This document shows, one piece after another, positions 46,579 through 61,000 of a stretch of DNA of 64,000 nt. Source of the DNA: Hofstenia miamia. Lineage: Eukaryota > Xenacoelomorpha > Acoela. The notes beneath the pieces are model-generated. The model saw only the letters and a program-made list of their open reading frames with translations, was not told the origin of the DNA and searched no databases. The position numbers were made by a program, and so were the translations under genes. The DNA lies in contig SCFE01000005.1 of NCBI GenBank assembly GCA_004352715.1, forward strand, positions 2,151,787 to 2,215,786, written 5' to 3'. Within the stretch, counting starts at the first letter, position 1; every line of letters starts with the position of its first letter.

Positions 46579-47701
46579 CAGGGTGTAACAAATTGGCAAA
46601 AATAATTTAATAAAATAAAAACTGCATTAAAATTTTATTTTAATAAATAGTTTCTTATAATTTTGTGGGTACATTCATTAAACTGCATTCTTTGATATTA
46701 CTCAAAAAATCACCGGCTTCAGTCACCACCGCTTTGATCCAAGACCTGAATCTTCTACATGCTGCCACGACATGTTCCTTGGGTAAATTAGACATTGCTT
46801 GGTTCCGACTGGCTATAATTGGTCCAAGATTGTTATGGACTGTTGTTATTAACATATCGTTCTAACACGTCCCACATAATAATCCAACCGATTGCTAGGT
46901 GGCCAAACTTCTTTTTCCCAGAATTCAGGAACATTCTCACGAAGCCATGATTGGGTAGAATGTGAGTTATGGGAAGGTGCAATATCTTGCTGAAAGACGT
47001 AGTGTATCCCTCTTGCGACTCTGTCCATCCAAGGCTTTACAATGGTGTGCAAAACTTCGATGTAGACATCTGTATTAACTCTTAAACCCTTGGGAAAGAT
47101 GTGTGGAGGCATCACATCACCTTGATTTTACACCACTCTTAATCCCATAACTGTTGTTGGAAATTTTCTAGACATTACGATTGAAACTTCAGTGGGAAAA
47201 TTTTTTCATCAGAGAAGAAAATGAGGTTGTCTGTTGACTTTGGATCGATTTAATAACAATTTAGCCTTTAATAATCTTCGGTTGAATTGACCTTGCGATA
47301 TTGTCGAACTTGTACCTCAACTCTGAATGCACAATCCTATGTATGGTAGTTTGTAACATAGTCTGTTACCTGACAATTTATCGCACGGATTTACTCGGAT
47401 CATCATCGATGATTTTTTCTTCTGGAGCAGCATCATAACGTGCCTTTGTGTTGTACACTGTTCTTAATGAGATAGAATTGTCCTGTGCAATTTTTCTAAC
47501 CGTTGAACCGGCGCGCAGTCCAGCAATGATGGTGGCTCGAATGTCTTGTTCTCGACTCATTTTTAAGATTATGATTTACAATTTTACACAAACGTAGAAT
47601 AGAGCTTTATTTATTTTATTACCAAATTTTAATTTAATTGGTTGAATAGATAATACATAATTGGATGATAGCATGATTGCCAATTTATCTGTTACACCCT
47701 G
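46579..47701 (-). mobile_element. Mariner-family element
   Basis: Inverted ends CAGGGTGTAACAAATTGGCAA at 46579 and CAGGGTGTAACAGATAAATT (reverse strand) ending at 47701, flanked by TA at 46577-46578 and 47702-47703. The length, 1123 bp, is normal for mariner. Confidence 0.85.
46655..47560 (-). pseudogene. Mariner transposase, decayed
   Basis: ATG at 47560 opens a helix-turn-helix segment (GLRAGSTVRKIAQDNSISLRTVY), broken by a stop at 47378. The catalytic part is readable in pieces: FFSDEKIF near 47200, HYVFQQDIAPSH with the second Asp near 46990, and RLDYYVGRV near 46880 with Asp in the third position, so a DDxD rather than DDxE type. The last piece (46655-46855) has HVVAACRRFRSWI. Several stops and shifts make it inactive. 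Confidence 0.75.
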
Positions 47702-47774
47702 TATAATTACTTCTTAATAACAAACCATTATTGTTAAATTCTGACTAAATCCCATCTCACACAAATCAAATTGA

Positions 47775-48201
47775 TTATTTATTGTATTTTGTGAAAAAGT
47801 GTTGTTCAATAACATAAATGTTGCTACTTTGAATGCAAATTTGACTATTCGTTGGCTACATAATGACATATCTGTCGATATCATAATCGGTAGAGAAATA
47901 CAAACATGTTTTTGCATACCCTAAACGTTATAAGTGCACGCAATTTTAAAATTAGTTCAATTTATTTTAATTTCTAANNNNNNNNNNNNNNNNNNNNNTT
48001 ATTTATTGTATTTTGTGAAAAAGTGTTGTTCAATAACATAAATGTTGCTACTTTGAATGCAAATTTGACTATTCGTTGGCTACATAATGACATATCTGTC
48101 GATATCATAATCGGTAGAGAAATACAAACATGTTTTTGCATACCCTAAACGTTATAAGTGCACGCAATTTTAAAATTAGTTCAATTTATTTTAATTTCTA
48201 A
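47775..48201. repeat. 203-bp direct duplication around a 21-bp N gap
   Basis: 47775-47977 and 47999-48201 appear identical, separated only by N at 47978-47998. Most likely an unmerged overlap in the assembly. Confidence 0.8.
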
Positions 48202-49016
48202 AAAATTAACAAAGCCAAAATTATAATTGAATCATTTTGCATACGCAAACGCATTCTGTTGTGCTGTTCTATAGCATGGATGAATAAGTCCTTAAATTTC
48301 AATGTGATCATCCTTAATATACATTTTTAACGCTACATGTCAACATATAAGCCAGTCAATATCATCAATACTCGCAAATATATAAAGCATGTTGAAATCA
48401 AGACGATCAGGTTCAATTTGCGAGTGAGCAAGCGATAAAATATTTTGAATCAGTGAAATATTTAAGAATATATAAACACGTTTTAGAGGTATGACTAAGT
48501 CATTCAACGAAAACCATTTTGCCTGACCTCAAATTCTGGTGGTTTGCACAGGTCGAAGCCGAGCCCAAAATATTTTTGTGCCAGTAAGAAGAATACTGCA
48601 GTAGTTCCATCATTAAATGAAGTATTTCAGTGTTTGTGTGAAGAATGACTTACCCAAAATGATGAATAGTTTCATAAAATTTCGTTGTGAATTGAGTTAA
48701 TAATGAATGGGTCAAACTCGCGCTTGACCTAGGCTTTCGAGCCATTTGAAACATTCATAAGGCTGCCCCACAATAGAATTAGAACACAGATTGATAAAAA
48801 GTGTTAATAGAAATCACATCCAATTTAGACAAAATAAGCGATGTAGGTCGTTTGACTGTGAAAAAATTAGCATAAGAACGTTGTGCTGACTTATATCTGA
48901 CTACAAATGTTTTATTATAAGCTTAAATTTATATTTTTATTTTCGGTACATAGTTCTCCTTCACTATAATAAACTTACTATTGAATATTTTCATTCTTTA
49001 CATTCTTATGTTTTAG
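48202..49016. other. Upstream flank or first intron of the HOP gene
   Basis: No gene seen. No ATG followed directly by a splice donor was found here that would join in phase to the first recognisable HOP exon. Confidence 0.4.
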
Positions 49017-52000
49017 GCTGATGCTTTAAAAGCTAAGGGCAATGCTGCTCTGCAAAATGAAAAATTTGATGAAGCCATTGATTTTTACACGCAGGCCATA
49101 AATATAGATGGTGAAAATCATGTACTATGGAGTAATAGATCAGCAGCTTATGCCAAAAAAGCAAAGTATGAGGATGCTTTAAAAGATGCCGAAAAATGTA
49201 TTTCTCTAAATCCAAAATGGGCCAAGGTTTGTTATTTTTTATTGGCTTATTGGACAACATTTTTTGAATACTAAATTCAGCGATGCCGCTCAACTGTTTA
49301 CAATGAGCTTAAAAATATTTTCGAATCCGAATAGTGATTGCAGCAAAGTGGGCACTCCATCATATTGTTGATAGTCTTTTTACCACGGCACATTGAGAGC
49401 ATTCTCTCAAAACCCGAATCGAAGTGTACTTTTGGTAATCGACCCAATTTGACAAAGATATTAGATAACTGCTGTGACAATGCATTGAGTTGCACTGACA
49501 GATGTAGTGCACTATTTGGAACTTCCTTTATGGATTTGTCAGGATACGTATATTTAGAAAACACTTCATCAACTTAATCAAATGCAGATGTTATTCGTTT
49601 ATATAATAATTTTACGATTCAGACGCAAATGCCTTACGTTTGTATTTTTTGTATCAATATGCAAAAGGATTATATATTTCTGTTTGTTGTTTTAAATTCA
49701 TAAGTATGGTTTGGTTTTTATTTTCAATGTCAGTTTCTTAAAAGTGATTATATTCATGTCTTCACACTCAAATATATAGCTAATTCTATTCATTTCTACA
49801 TTCAATTGCGTAAAAAATTCATTAGCTTTTCTTTTATCATTAACGAAAGATTTCCTTCGATATCAAATATTTCTTACATTATTTCAATATGGACAAAAAA
49901 TAATCGATCGTTTTCTTTACCCGAATGTTTGTTAATAAGCTTTTGGTATTAAAATGTAATAAAATTATATCTTCATGAAAACTGATAAATGCATATATGG
50001 GTATATGAGTCGTTTGTCATTGGTGTGAGAATTTTTCAATCAAACGGTCTACCCTTGCAAAAGGTGACTAAGCAATACATACTGCACAGCATAGGTTTAT
50101 AAATTAACGTTCTATTGTTTGGAATAAAATTACTTTTCAAAAACGGTAAAATTTCGATTTAGCCGAATCATTTCAGTGTGCTCATTAGGACTAATATCAG
50201 TATTTTTTATTCGTATGTTTCCGTGTGCTCTAAAAATGTATGTTATTTTACTATTTGTAGGGCTACTCAAGAAAAGGTGCTGCTTTGGCATTTCTTAAGA
50301 GGACTGAAGAAGCAATCGACATTTATGAAGAAGGTTTGAAAATCGATCCTGAGAATAAACAGATGAAAGAAGCATTGTCGGATCTTAACAAGGTTTGTTC
50401 TGTATTCAATCTGTTTATTAATTTAAGTTTTTAGAATGCTTTTAATCCATTTTCAGCGCCAGATTTTCATGCCAGACTTATGACAGATCCTCGAACAAGA
50501 TCATTTTGTAATGATCCTGGTTTTAAAATGAAATTGCAAATGTTGCAGCAAAATCCTAATTTGATGTCTTCGTAAGTACCAAAAATTATTGTGTAAAATT
50601 AAATTTTCTTATAGGTTAGCAAATGATGAACAAATACGAGAAGCAATTATGGTTGCCTTGGGTGTTCCGTCTAACTTTAACAGTAGCTATGAACCACCAG
50701 CTGAAACATCGCCATCGAAATCCGAAACGAAAGATGTTCCTAAAACACCTAAAGATGATCTTAACGATCCGCAAAAGCAGGTTTGTTGGCAGTAGGTGAG
50801 CCAAACTTGGAATCATTTACTTAATATTTAGGCTCAATGCGAGAAAGAGCAAGGAAATGCTGCATACAAAAAGAAAGACTTCACTACTGCGCTAGAACAT
50901 TATAATAAAGCCTTCGAGTTAGATCCCAACAATATTACATATTTACTGAACAAAGCTGGTAATATATTTAAAATGCAATGTGATAATCAAATACATCATG
51001 AGTGTTTTGAAGCAGCAACGATTTTTCCGTATTTTTGTTTAATTATATCAGCATAAAATAAGTTTGTTTATTATATATTTTTAGCTGTGTTCTTTGAGCA
51101 GGGAGAATTCGAACAATGCATAAATACTTGCGAAGAGGCTATTGAAGTTGGACGCAAAATTCATTCCAGTTACGAGCAAATCGCCAAGTAGGTTTTTTGT
51201 CAGTTTATATGATATTTTTGTTTTAGAGCATTCGCGCGAATTGGCAATGTTCATTTCAAAAAGGCCGACTTTCCAACTGCATTAGAGTACTACAATAAAT
51301 CAATTGCCGAGCATCGCGCTCCAGCTGTTCTTCAGAAAATCAGCGAGGTTTTGTTTCGCTATGAACTTATTAATTTATTATCATAGTCTGACAAACTAAA
51401 ATTGATGAGTTGATAAACTGTTTGTGATATGGTGGCGTAAATGATATAAAAATATATTTAATTCAGTCTGCCATTTTTCTTAATTTTGGAGACAGAAATT
51501 CACCACATGTTAAATCTTTATCAATTGTTACTCCTAATTAACACACACATTTACATTGTTCTATTACATTTATATATATATATGTTAATTTATATATTCT
51601 CAGAAATCTTTTAATGTTCCTTTGGTGCAAATATAATAAATTGAGTTAATTTTCAATCTATTCTTATCAACATACATGTATGTAATAAGTGATTCAATGT
51701 CTATTCAAAAGCTTTGTAGCGTTAAAGGGAATTTTCGATGTTCTAATAATGCATGTCATCAGCATATTGGCAAGTAGTTTCAATTTTGCAGTTTTCGATC
51801 AGTCAAAAATTTCAATTTTTTTTTCAAAATTTTACTATATTTATAAACTTTAACTCTCACATCAATTAATAGTTAGAAAATTAGCTAAGTAGACACTAGT
51901 AGTTAAGCAATTACCACCTTATGAGATAATTCCATATATATATATATATATATATATACATTATTCGCGTATGCTTGTTATATTTTCGTCCACTGAGGAA

Positions 52001-55000
52001 TCTTGTGTACAACGATTGCAATAAAATCATTCACTGAATTTTCGCGTATGATATATTCTAAAAATTTGCAGGTCTGGTATTGCTAACATTGAAATAATGT
52101 ATGATTTATATTGTAAAGTATATAGATTATATTTGAAACCACAAACTATTCTTTGACTGTACATGGTTTTTATGTAAATGGTTATTAATTAATTCCGTAT
52201 TATTTAGACAAAACGTAAAATAAAGGATGCTGAAATCGCTGCATATATTGATCCAGAAAAATCAGTGGAAGAAAGAATTAAAGGCAACGAATTGTTTCAG
52301 AAAGGTACGTTTTAGTTGTCGCGGGTTAGTGTACATACTGTTAAACGATTGAAGTGAAATGACAAAATAATATCTTTGCAAACATTTCGAACGCTAGAGA
52401 CTGTTTTTCTTTTTTAGGATTTTTCATTAATCTCTCCAATTAATATGTTTATTAATCGGCTGATGACATTTTTATTCGAAGTGCAAACATCATTAAGATC
52501 TATTGATATATGCATTTAGAATATAATTTATACAAGATAACGTTTTTCATCGTATTTAACTCTAAATATATATTGACAACGTAGTGTTCATAGTTTGTAC
52601 GCAAATGTGAAGATGGCAAATTTTAAGCTAGTTATTTACGGGAGAATAATAAAAGAACATTAATAATATTACATACTTTTTCGGAGAAATTGACCGAAGC
52701 TGTAATTTTATCAAAATCGTTGAATTCTAAAAAGGCAATGGGTCCAAATAACCTGCCTGCTGGCTTTTCAGAATGTGCAATCGTGAGTTAAGCTATATCT
52801 ACTAAGTCATTTTTAACGATATTGTTTCTAAGTGCGTGTACTCAATGCAGTGGAAAAAGGCAAGTGTCGCACCTATTATCAAAAATTCGCAGGTTGGGAC
52901 TAAGGTTGACAAAAATGTTCGCCCTGTTTGCCTTACATCTATTGACGCCATAGCAGTGTTACTGAATAGCATTGCTTCTCATCTGAATGACCGCGATACG
53001 TTTAGTGGCCATGGTAGTTTTTTTGGACTTCAGGCCTGCCTTCAACACTGTGTTAGCAAACGTACTGAACCGAATATTTATGGACAACTTATCAGACGAT
53101 AAATGGTTTGGGTTTTGGCTATCCACCTATCTTTCGAATTGGAAACAAGGTTTTAGCCTCAGTTGGCAGTTCCTCTGAACAGGACGTATTGGTCGCTATC
53201 TTCAGGGAGGCCCGAATTCTCCGTTGTTCATAAATTACACTAACGAAATCAGTTGAAATATGAAGCAAGTTGTACAAAACTCGACTAATACAGTTCGTCA
53301 ACTTTTGATACGATATTCTGATAACAACTTCGTAGCTGCTGTTAAGGCATCGAATCTAGAGGGACATTTAGACGAAGTTCAGCAATTTTTGAACAACTAA
53401 CTTATCAATTTGATCGCATGAATCACATAAACAAATAAGTCAACGCCAAAGAAATCGTCTATAGAAACAAATCTATAAAAAATCTTAAGCTCTTAAAATT
53501 TGGAGTTGAACATGAACTTTCACTCAAGAAAATTTACTTCGTCTCTAAAGCAATGGCATATTTCGCTAGATCTCTAAACACAGGAGCTTGCAAATACACA
53601 TTTAAAACCTGTGTTTTGCCTCATCTTACGTACGCTTCGGTTGTTTGGATTTATCATATAAAACAAAAGCAGAAAGACAGGCTTAAAACATCTCTGAAAC
53701 ACGTTTCAAGGATGTTGATATTGTTATTACCACAATTCAAACCGAGTTTGCTTCTTTCGTGTCGAAGATTGTAGGAAATCCGAAACACCCTTTGCATCAC
53801 ATTTCCATCACTAAGGACACTAACTATGAGGAGAAGCTAAGAGATTCATCAAATACAATATATTGCCTAACTGCAGTAAGGTTCAACTCATTTGTGGCGG
53901 TTGCCCGTCGATTCATGACTTGCAAATCTCTACCATCACCAATTTATCCTTACTTTATTTTGTAAATTTTCTTTCCTTTCTATCATGTATTTATTTATGA
54001 TACGGGAAATAAAGCATTATTCGAATTATTATTATTATTACTCTAAAAGCCAACTTTTGAATTATAATGATTAAATAACGTCTTTTGGTTATTGGAATGT
54101 AACAGATTCCCATGTCAGGAAAATATCTCTTTTCTAGGAATGAATTTGAAAAGTGAATAGCTTCTTACGACAGAACCAGACGTTGGCATTTTTGCAAACA
54201 TGAATAAATATTTAGAAAAATGTGACTTTATGACAGGTTTACAGCATCGTTGTATTCAGTCTCTTTAGTATATAGCACATCTTTCATGCTGCAAAGATCA
54301 TTCTAAATATCATATTAATAATTTCATTATTGATAAGCTGTTGATGTATATATATATATATATAGATGTGAAGGTATTCTTCAGTATTTAGATCAGTTGT
54401 CTCCAAAGTTTCCAGCGGGCCAAGGTTCTAAATTATTTATTTTACCAAAATACATGCAATGTAAATAAACAGTGAATTAATAATCAAAAAATGTTATTTA
54501 TTCAGTACATAATTACAATGCATATAATATCAGCAACAATTAACATGTTTTTTAACTTTGATCAATAGGAGAAATATGAAATTGTTTCTTTTCTGACAAA
54601 ATTTTGTCCAACTGTGGTTCCAATACCAAGCAAAGCATTTAAATGTTCATCCGACAACTGTGATCTGTAACAGGATTTTGTATATTTCATTTTTGAAAAA
54701 GTCTTCTCACACAAATATATAGTGCCAAAAACTGAAATGAATTCACAGGCAAACTTCCTTAAATAAACAAATTGGTCAGATGGAAGGCATTTGTAGAATT
54801 CAGTTAAATTTCCTTCTTTATATTTGTCTTTCAGGATATCATTGGATTGCAAATCTATATTTTCCATTTGTAACTCAGACGGTAAGTCTCCAATAACAGT
54901 CAAATGGATTTTCAAAAAGTCTTATTTCTGAAGAATATGCATCAAGATCAGAGAAACGTTCTTCAAACTGTTTTCAAAGCTAAAATGACACCTTGCGTAA

Positions 55001-58000
55001 ACAAGTTTGGAAATGGAGTGGCAGCTTCCTGTCTATATTTGTCACATCGTGAAAAATGAGTAAAGCAGCTTCTTGCTAACTGACTTTCAAATAGTGTTAA
55101 TTTCTGACGAAAAGCTTTCACCTTTGAGCACAAATCAGAGGAGTGAAGTTTCACCTTGTATCCGTAGGTTGAAATCATTGAGATGCATAGTCAAATCAGC
55201 TGAAAATGCTAATTTCCAGAGCCATTCACTATCTTTGAGCAACACCTGTGAATGGTTTCTCTCATTTAAAAATATTTCAATTTCAGTTCGAAGCTCAAAA
55301 AATCTAGACAGTTTTTCCATAGCTAAGCCATCTTAATGAAGTATGGTAAGGTAGGTCTGAAAACTCAACATTCATTTCCTCCAAAAAATCACGGAATTGG
55401 TGATGTTTGAGTCCATGAGATCTTATGTAGTTAACAATGGAAATCACACGGTCTAATACAGATGATAAATCAAGATACTTTCCGCACAGTGCTTGCTGAT
55501 GAAGAATACGATGTATTATCAAAGGTTTCAATCCACCGGAATTCTCAACTGCTTTGTTAATTTGCCCAACTAATCCCTTTTTGTTTCCACACTTATTTCT
55601 GCCACCATCTATTGTTATACATTTTAGTTTTTCCTTTTCCAAATTATACTCAGCCACTTCTCTAAAAATATCTATGTCTGTTATTGTTCCATGCATGCTG
55701 TGCACAGATGCAAGTTCCTCAGTAATCTCAAAATTAGCATTTATTCCTCTGATGAACAATAACAGTTGGGATGTGTCTGATACATAAAATGCATCATCAA
55801 GTGCAACAGAAAAGCATACAAACTTGCCGGCTTTGTCTTTCATCTGTTAATATTTATTTCTTTCAAGATTTTCAACCCTACGAGCAACAGTATTCGCAGA
55901 AAGACTAATTGCGGAAAATAAATCTACTTTTTCTGGACACATTTCCTTAGCTATCTCAATTAAGCGCGGTTTAATAAGTTTACCATCTGTAAATGGCTTA
56001 CTTTTCTTCGCCAAAAGGTGAGCAACATGGAAGCTTGCTCTTGTTGCTGCCTCATTTTCTATAGACTTCTTGAAAATAAACTGCATTGATGAGAAATTGT
56101 TCTTTAATTTGTCAAATTTCTCTTTACGTAGCCGTCCAGTGAATTGGCAGTACTGTGATGAATGCTTTGCTTCATAATATCTGCGAATGTTGTACTCTTT
56201 AAATACTGCAATTGTGTCGTTGCATATAACGCAGAGTGCCTTGGTGTTTGACTCTGTGACAAAATAGTCGATGTTCCATTGTTCCTTAAAAACTCAACAC
56301 TCAGAATCAATTTTTCGTTTTCTTCCTTGAGCTAACATTTTTGCCAAAGCACGACAAATTTTCCTCGACGATAAGACGATATAAGACGATGGAACAATAT
56401 TCACAGATCACTCGATACGTAGGCCTACTTTCATCTAGGCAGCGAAGATGAAAAATGACTCACGCTTGCGCATAACGAAAATGGTATCACGTGAGGAAAG
56501 AGACGCCAAGGTCCCTGAATAGCATATCGGAGACGAGGCCGTTGCCAGCCAATTAACGCATGCGCGCATGCTTCAAAAACAACTCGCTGTTGTTGAAGCT
56601 TGGGTTGTGACCTTCATCCATGGTTGAGCGTTGTGACTTAATCGCTGAAAGCACCGATATGACGGAAGGACAGCAGTGATCATATGTTTCTATTTTTCAT
56701 CCGCAAGTCAAGCTTGATGCGCTTATCAATTAGCGGCATCTTGCGTTTGTTTCAGTTCTAGATTTGTCAAGCGTGTTAAATGGGTTATAAAGTATATTTG
56801 TTTTTTTATGATTTCGGTAAGGTCTGTCTTTCGACATTTATTTTATAATTTAGAAGGAGAGCTCGGCGGGCTGGATTAAAACTCTTCGCTGGCCGTACTT
56901 TGGAGACCCCTTATTTAGATTCGGTCTCTTTATATGACTAATTTATTTGTGGAGTCCTCTTTATTTTTAGAAATTGTTGTTCATTTGCGAATGTACCATG
57001 TAATTTTGATCTATACGGTTGTATATTATTGAGTGCTTCTAAGAAAAATTCTTCTGATTTCACAATTCAATCTTGAAGTGGAAGCAAATTCTCTTCGAAG
57101 TTCATCAATAATTCCTTTCATTTCTGTGTAAACATATGATGCTATTTTGGGCTGATTTTGCTAAAACCAGATAATAAGTTTGATACATAAAATTGAAACA
57201 ATTTTACAAAAATATACTTGACTAGTTTAACTCTGTAGTTGACTTCGGTAAAAGACAATTGAAAAAATTCTATTTTAAATCTGATCTTAGAGATGAAGTA
57301 AAGTTTATAATTTCCCAAGTTTTATCCTATACTGATAATATTTAAGTTGGTCCCTTCGTTTTTATGTGCAGCCACGTTGTTGAATTCTGAACAACCAAAG
57401 AACAATAATAAAAGAAAAAACGGTCTGGACTATTTTGAAAATTTGTATCTCGGTTAGAAAGTTATTAATGGATAGCTTTTAATTATTTTCGCAACAATCA
57501 CAAATATTTCCCACGTTTTTAATGGTTGACACGAAATTATTATGCATTCTACCTTAGTCCTAAGGAACATGCACAGACTGAGGCTTTTGCAAGGCTGGCT
57601 TTCTGTCCAACAATAGATTGCCTGAAATCATTTAAGAAAGATTGATTCTTTTTAAATAATTTAAATTTTGAGCAGAATTTATTTACTTTGGAATCGAATT
57701 TAAATTTCAATGTATTTAAAATTGTCTAAATGGGATACACTGTTATACTACTGTAAATACTACAAGTATTAGATTGAGTATTCAAATGGTCTGTTACACC
57801 ATTCAACATGAGCAGTCAAAATGTCAGCTTGATATGGAAAGTATGAAAAACATGACGTCTTAAACATTGAATTCTAATAACTATAGATAAATATATCATA
57901 GATTAACAACCGCGGAAGACTTTGTGTTGAATACATCACATTTAACAATCGTACACAACAGACACTTACTAAATTGAAACAAATGCTAACATCTGGAATA

Positions 58001-61000
58001 AATTATTCACTTCACAGGAAACCAACTACTATAATATACCTGCCACAATAAATAAGGAATTGCAAATACATTTTCAAAAAATTCAAAATGTCCTATATTT
58101 AAATTTAGAATAAACCTGATAAAAACATTTCGCAGAACAGTAAATAAGAGAAATATTCTTTTTTTTAATTATTGCAGTTTTACTTCTTTAGTTCTTTGAA
58201 CTATTCATATTTAAAAAAAGTTTCCAATATTATGTAATGCATTGGTAAAGGAAATGCCCTCATATTTATTTAAAGGTCAAAGCACTACGCTGTTACCTCG
58301 TCTATAATATACTTTTATTTCCTTTAGTGCACATTTGAAATAATAATCTAAAGGGCGGTTTACTTTACCTCCCACCCAGTTGACATGTTTTGGAATTCAA
58401 TGTTATTGCTGTGGTGTAATAAAGGTAATTGATTTTTTGGCAGTGTGATGGTTGCATAATCTCATTCCTCTTATCAAAAGAGTACATGCACCTTCCTTAT
58501 GAAATTGTTTCTCATTTAGCGTTCCGTTGAACAGAGAAGACGCTTCAGCATAAATTTTCTCCCTTACCAGAATAACATTTGTTGTCTCAGGTTTCCTGCA
58601 TATCGATTTTCTTCTATCAGAATTGAAATGTATAAGGTGTTATGTATAGGTCTTCTTTGTGGCGCTTTTCTATTAAATATTCTTCATAATACGCTCAATT
58701 AAGAATTTTTTGCTACAGTAAATAAGTTTTTCATTTTTTGGAAACATTACATGTATTTTAACATTACATGTTATTTAACCATTGGAATGACCAAAACGCT
58801 TATCAATATGGGTATATGATCCCATCCCATTCTTAGGTTTGAGAGGTGTATTTTTGGCTGATATATGTTAATTATGATGTGACTATGTGTTAATATTTAT
58901 TATGTATCTCCACATAATTTTCATATCATTTCAGTACAAAATCTGAACTACAATGACTGAAGCAAATGGTTGTTTTCATCTGGATTAAACAAAATTGCGG
59001 GTTCTATTCCTCTGGTAAAACAGGTGAAAGGATGAGATTTCAAACGAAAATCACATCTACCAGAAGAAAACACGATACATTGTTTATAATTGCACATCTA
59101 TACGAAAAAACCATTTATCAAAAAAATAGCGACAGTAACTACCAAAACAAAATAAATATTTCAATTGTTCCGATCAGCAGAAAGAACTCTTTTAATGAAT
59201 CAAGTCATTTAATATTTAATAATGTTTATACACACTACTCGCCAGTACAATGCATTTTACAAATCAACATTTTGTGCCACTTGATGGTTGATATAGGTTT
59301 AACTTTTTCAAAAAAATATTTAAAAGGCATGCCTAAGCTTTTAGGTTTTGATGTAAGGATCAGTTTGTGAAAAATATGATTTTTTCTTTGGAATCTTTTA
59401 GAGTTTGTAGATTTCTATTGCATTCGTATCACAGCGAAAATTTTATTTGATTCCAATATTTCTAATATTCCAATTTTTCTTATGTTATGTGTAGTAGTAT
59501 GAAGTAATTATCAAAATTCAGATGATCTCGTTTAATTACGTTTTTCCCATCTGCGCCTTCCCCTAACTTCTTGATGTTTTAGGCAAATTTCCAGAAGCAA
59601 TAAAATGTTACGATGAAGCGATCAAAAGGAATCCAAAGGACGCAAAGGGCTACAGCAATCGTGCTGCATGTTATATTAAACTTGGGGAATTCAATATGGC
59701 AGTTAAGGTACCTATATTATACTTCACTTCTAAATCGAATTTAATGTTTTCTTAGGATTGCGATGAATCTATAAAAATTGATAAAACGTTTATCAAATCC
59801 TATTTGAGAAAAGCTCAGGCATTGTCATTCCGTGATTCCACTAAAGCAAAAGAGGCTTACGAGGCCGCATTAGAGATCGATCCTAATTGCACAGAAGCCA
59901 AAGAAGGTTTAAGCAATTTGCAGTATCAGAGCAGAGCTAAGTTGTTCAGTAATGCAAACAAAAGCGAGGAGGATATCAAACAGCAAGCAATGCAGAATCC
60001 AGAAGTCATTGAAATTTTACAGGATCCCATCATGCGGACCATTCTTACTCAGATGCAGGAAGATCCCAAAGCCGTTAGAGAGTAGGAATTTTTTATTTTT
60101 GTTTAAATGTTAAGATATATCAGAGTTTAAGTTATATCATTGTTAGTTTAGGTAAGCTTTAATCTTAAGCAATCGTATTCAAATGGTCAATATTTGTGTT
60201 CTATACTGATATGCGGCTATGGTAGTAGGCCGTGGCTTTTTGCAACGGACATTTCATGAACCATGGGTTTTCTACGGCTTGGCTTTTCATTTTTTTGAAT
60301 TATTTGATGTTTTTTCTAATTGCTGCTAGTCAATAAAAATATTAACAATTATACGAATTCTATTTCCCCTAATCTTAATCCTTGCACCTCTATTTGCTTG
60401 CAGGTGTTCTTTGGAATCTCGCTTTGTTATTATTATGACTTGATCTCATTGTTGATCACAATCTTGTGTCTCACCACTTGATGGTAATGTCAACTGTTGT
60501 TGGATTCATTACTGATTATGTAATATTTTAATGGTTATATAAGATAAAAACCATTTTTTCAAAAGAACTTCTGCTCTTTTGAATAAAAGGCGACTTAAGA
60601 AGAATAGCTCTTGAGTATAATAATCCTTAGTTTTTGTGGAGAATCTCAAATCATAGCGTTTTTTGCCAGATGTGATTAGATTTTGTATAACATCTAAATA
60701 ATAAATTTTGTATAATTATTATAGAAAAAAATGAACTGCCCTGCCCATTTCAAAGTTTTCTAGGATGGTTCATGACAAACTGGATATACTGTTACAGTAA
60801 AAATATTGTTTCTTTTGCTATAACTACTGGTGTCTTCCGACAGTATAGTAAATTCAAGACTGAAATACCCTTTGAAAATATGTGCTTTGAAAGGTTACTA
60901 AGAAGTCATCAAAATTCAATTTTTGGATAAAACAAGGGCAATTTTATTGAACCCATTTTACAAAAATTTCGACAACCATTCAATAGATTTTTCCCGATTC

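Noticed and set aside
50454-50490. Alternative HOP acceptor at TTTTCAG before CGCCAGATT
   Set aside because: It would give an immediate in-frame TGA; the upstream acceptor at 50434 gives a DP domain with correct phase.
58966-59370. 134-codon open frame in HOP intron 8
   Set aside because: No motif, no second copy, low-complexity AT-driven composition and no splice-site context; likely chance.
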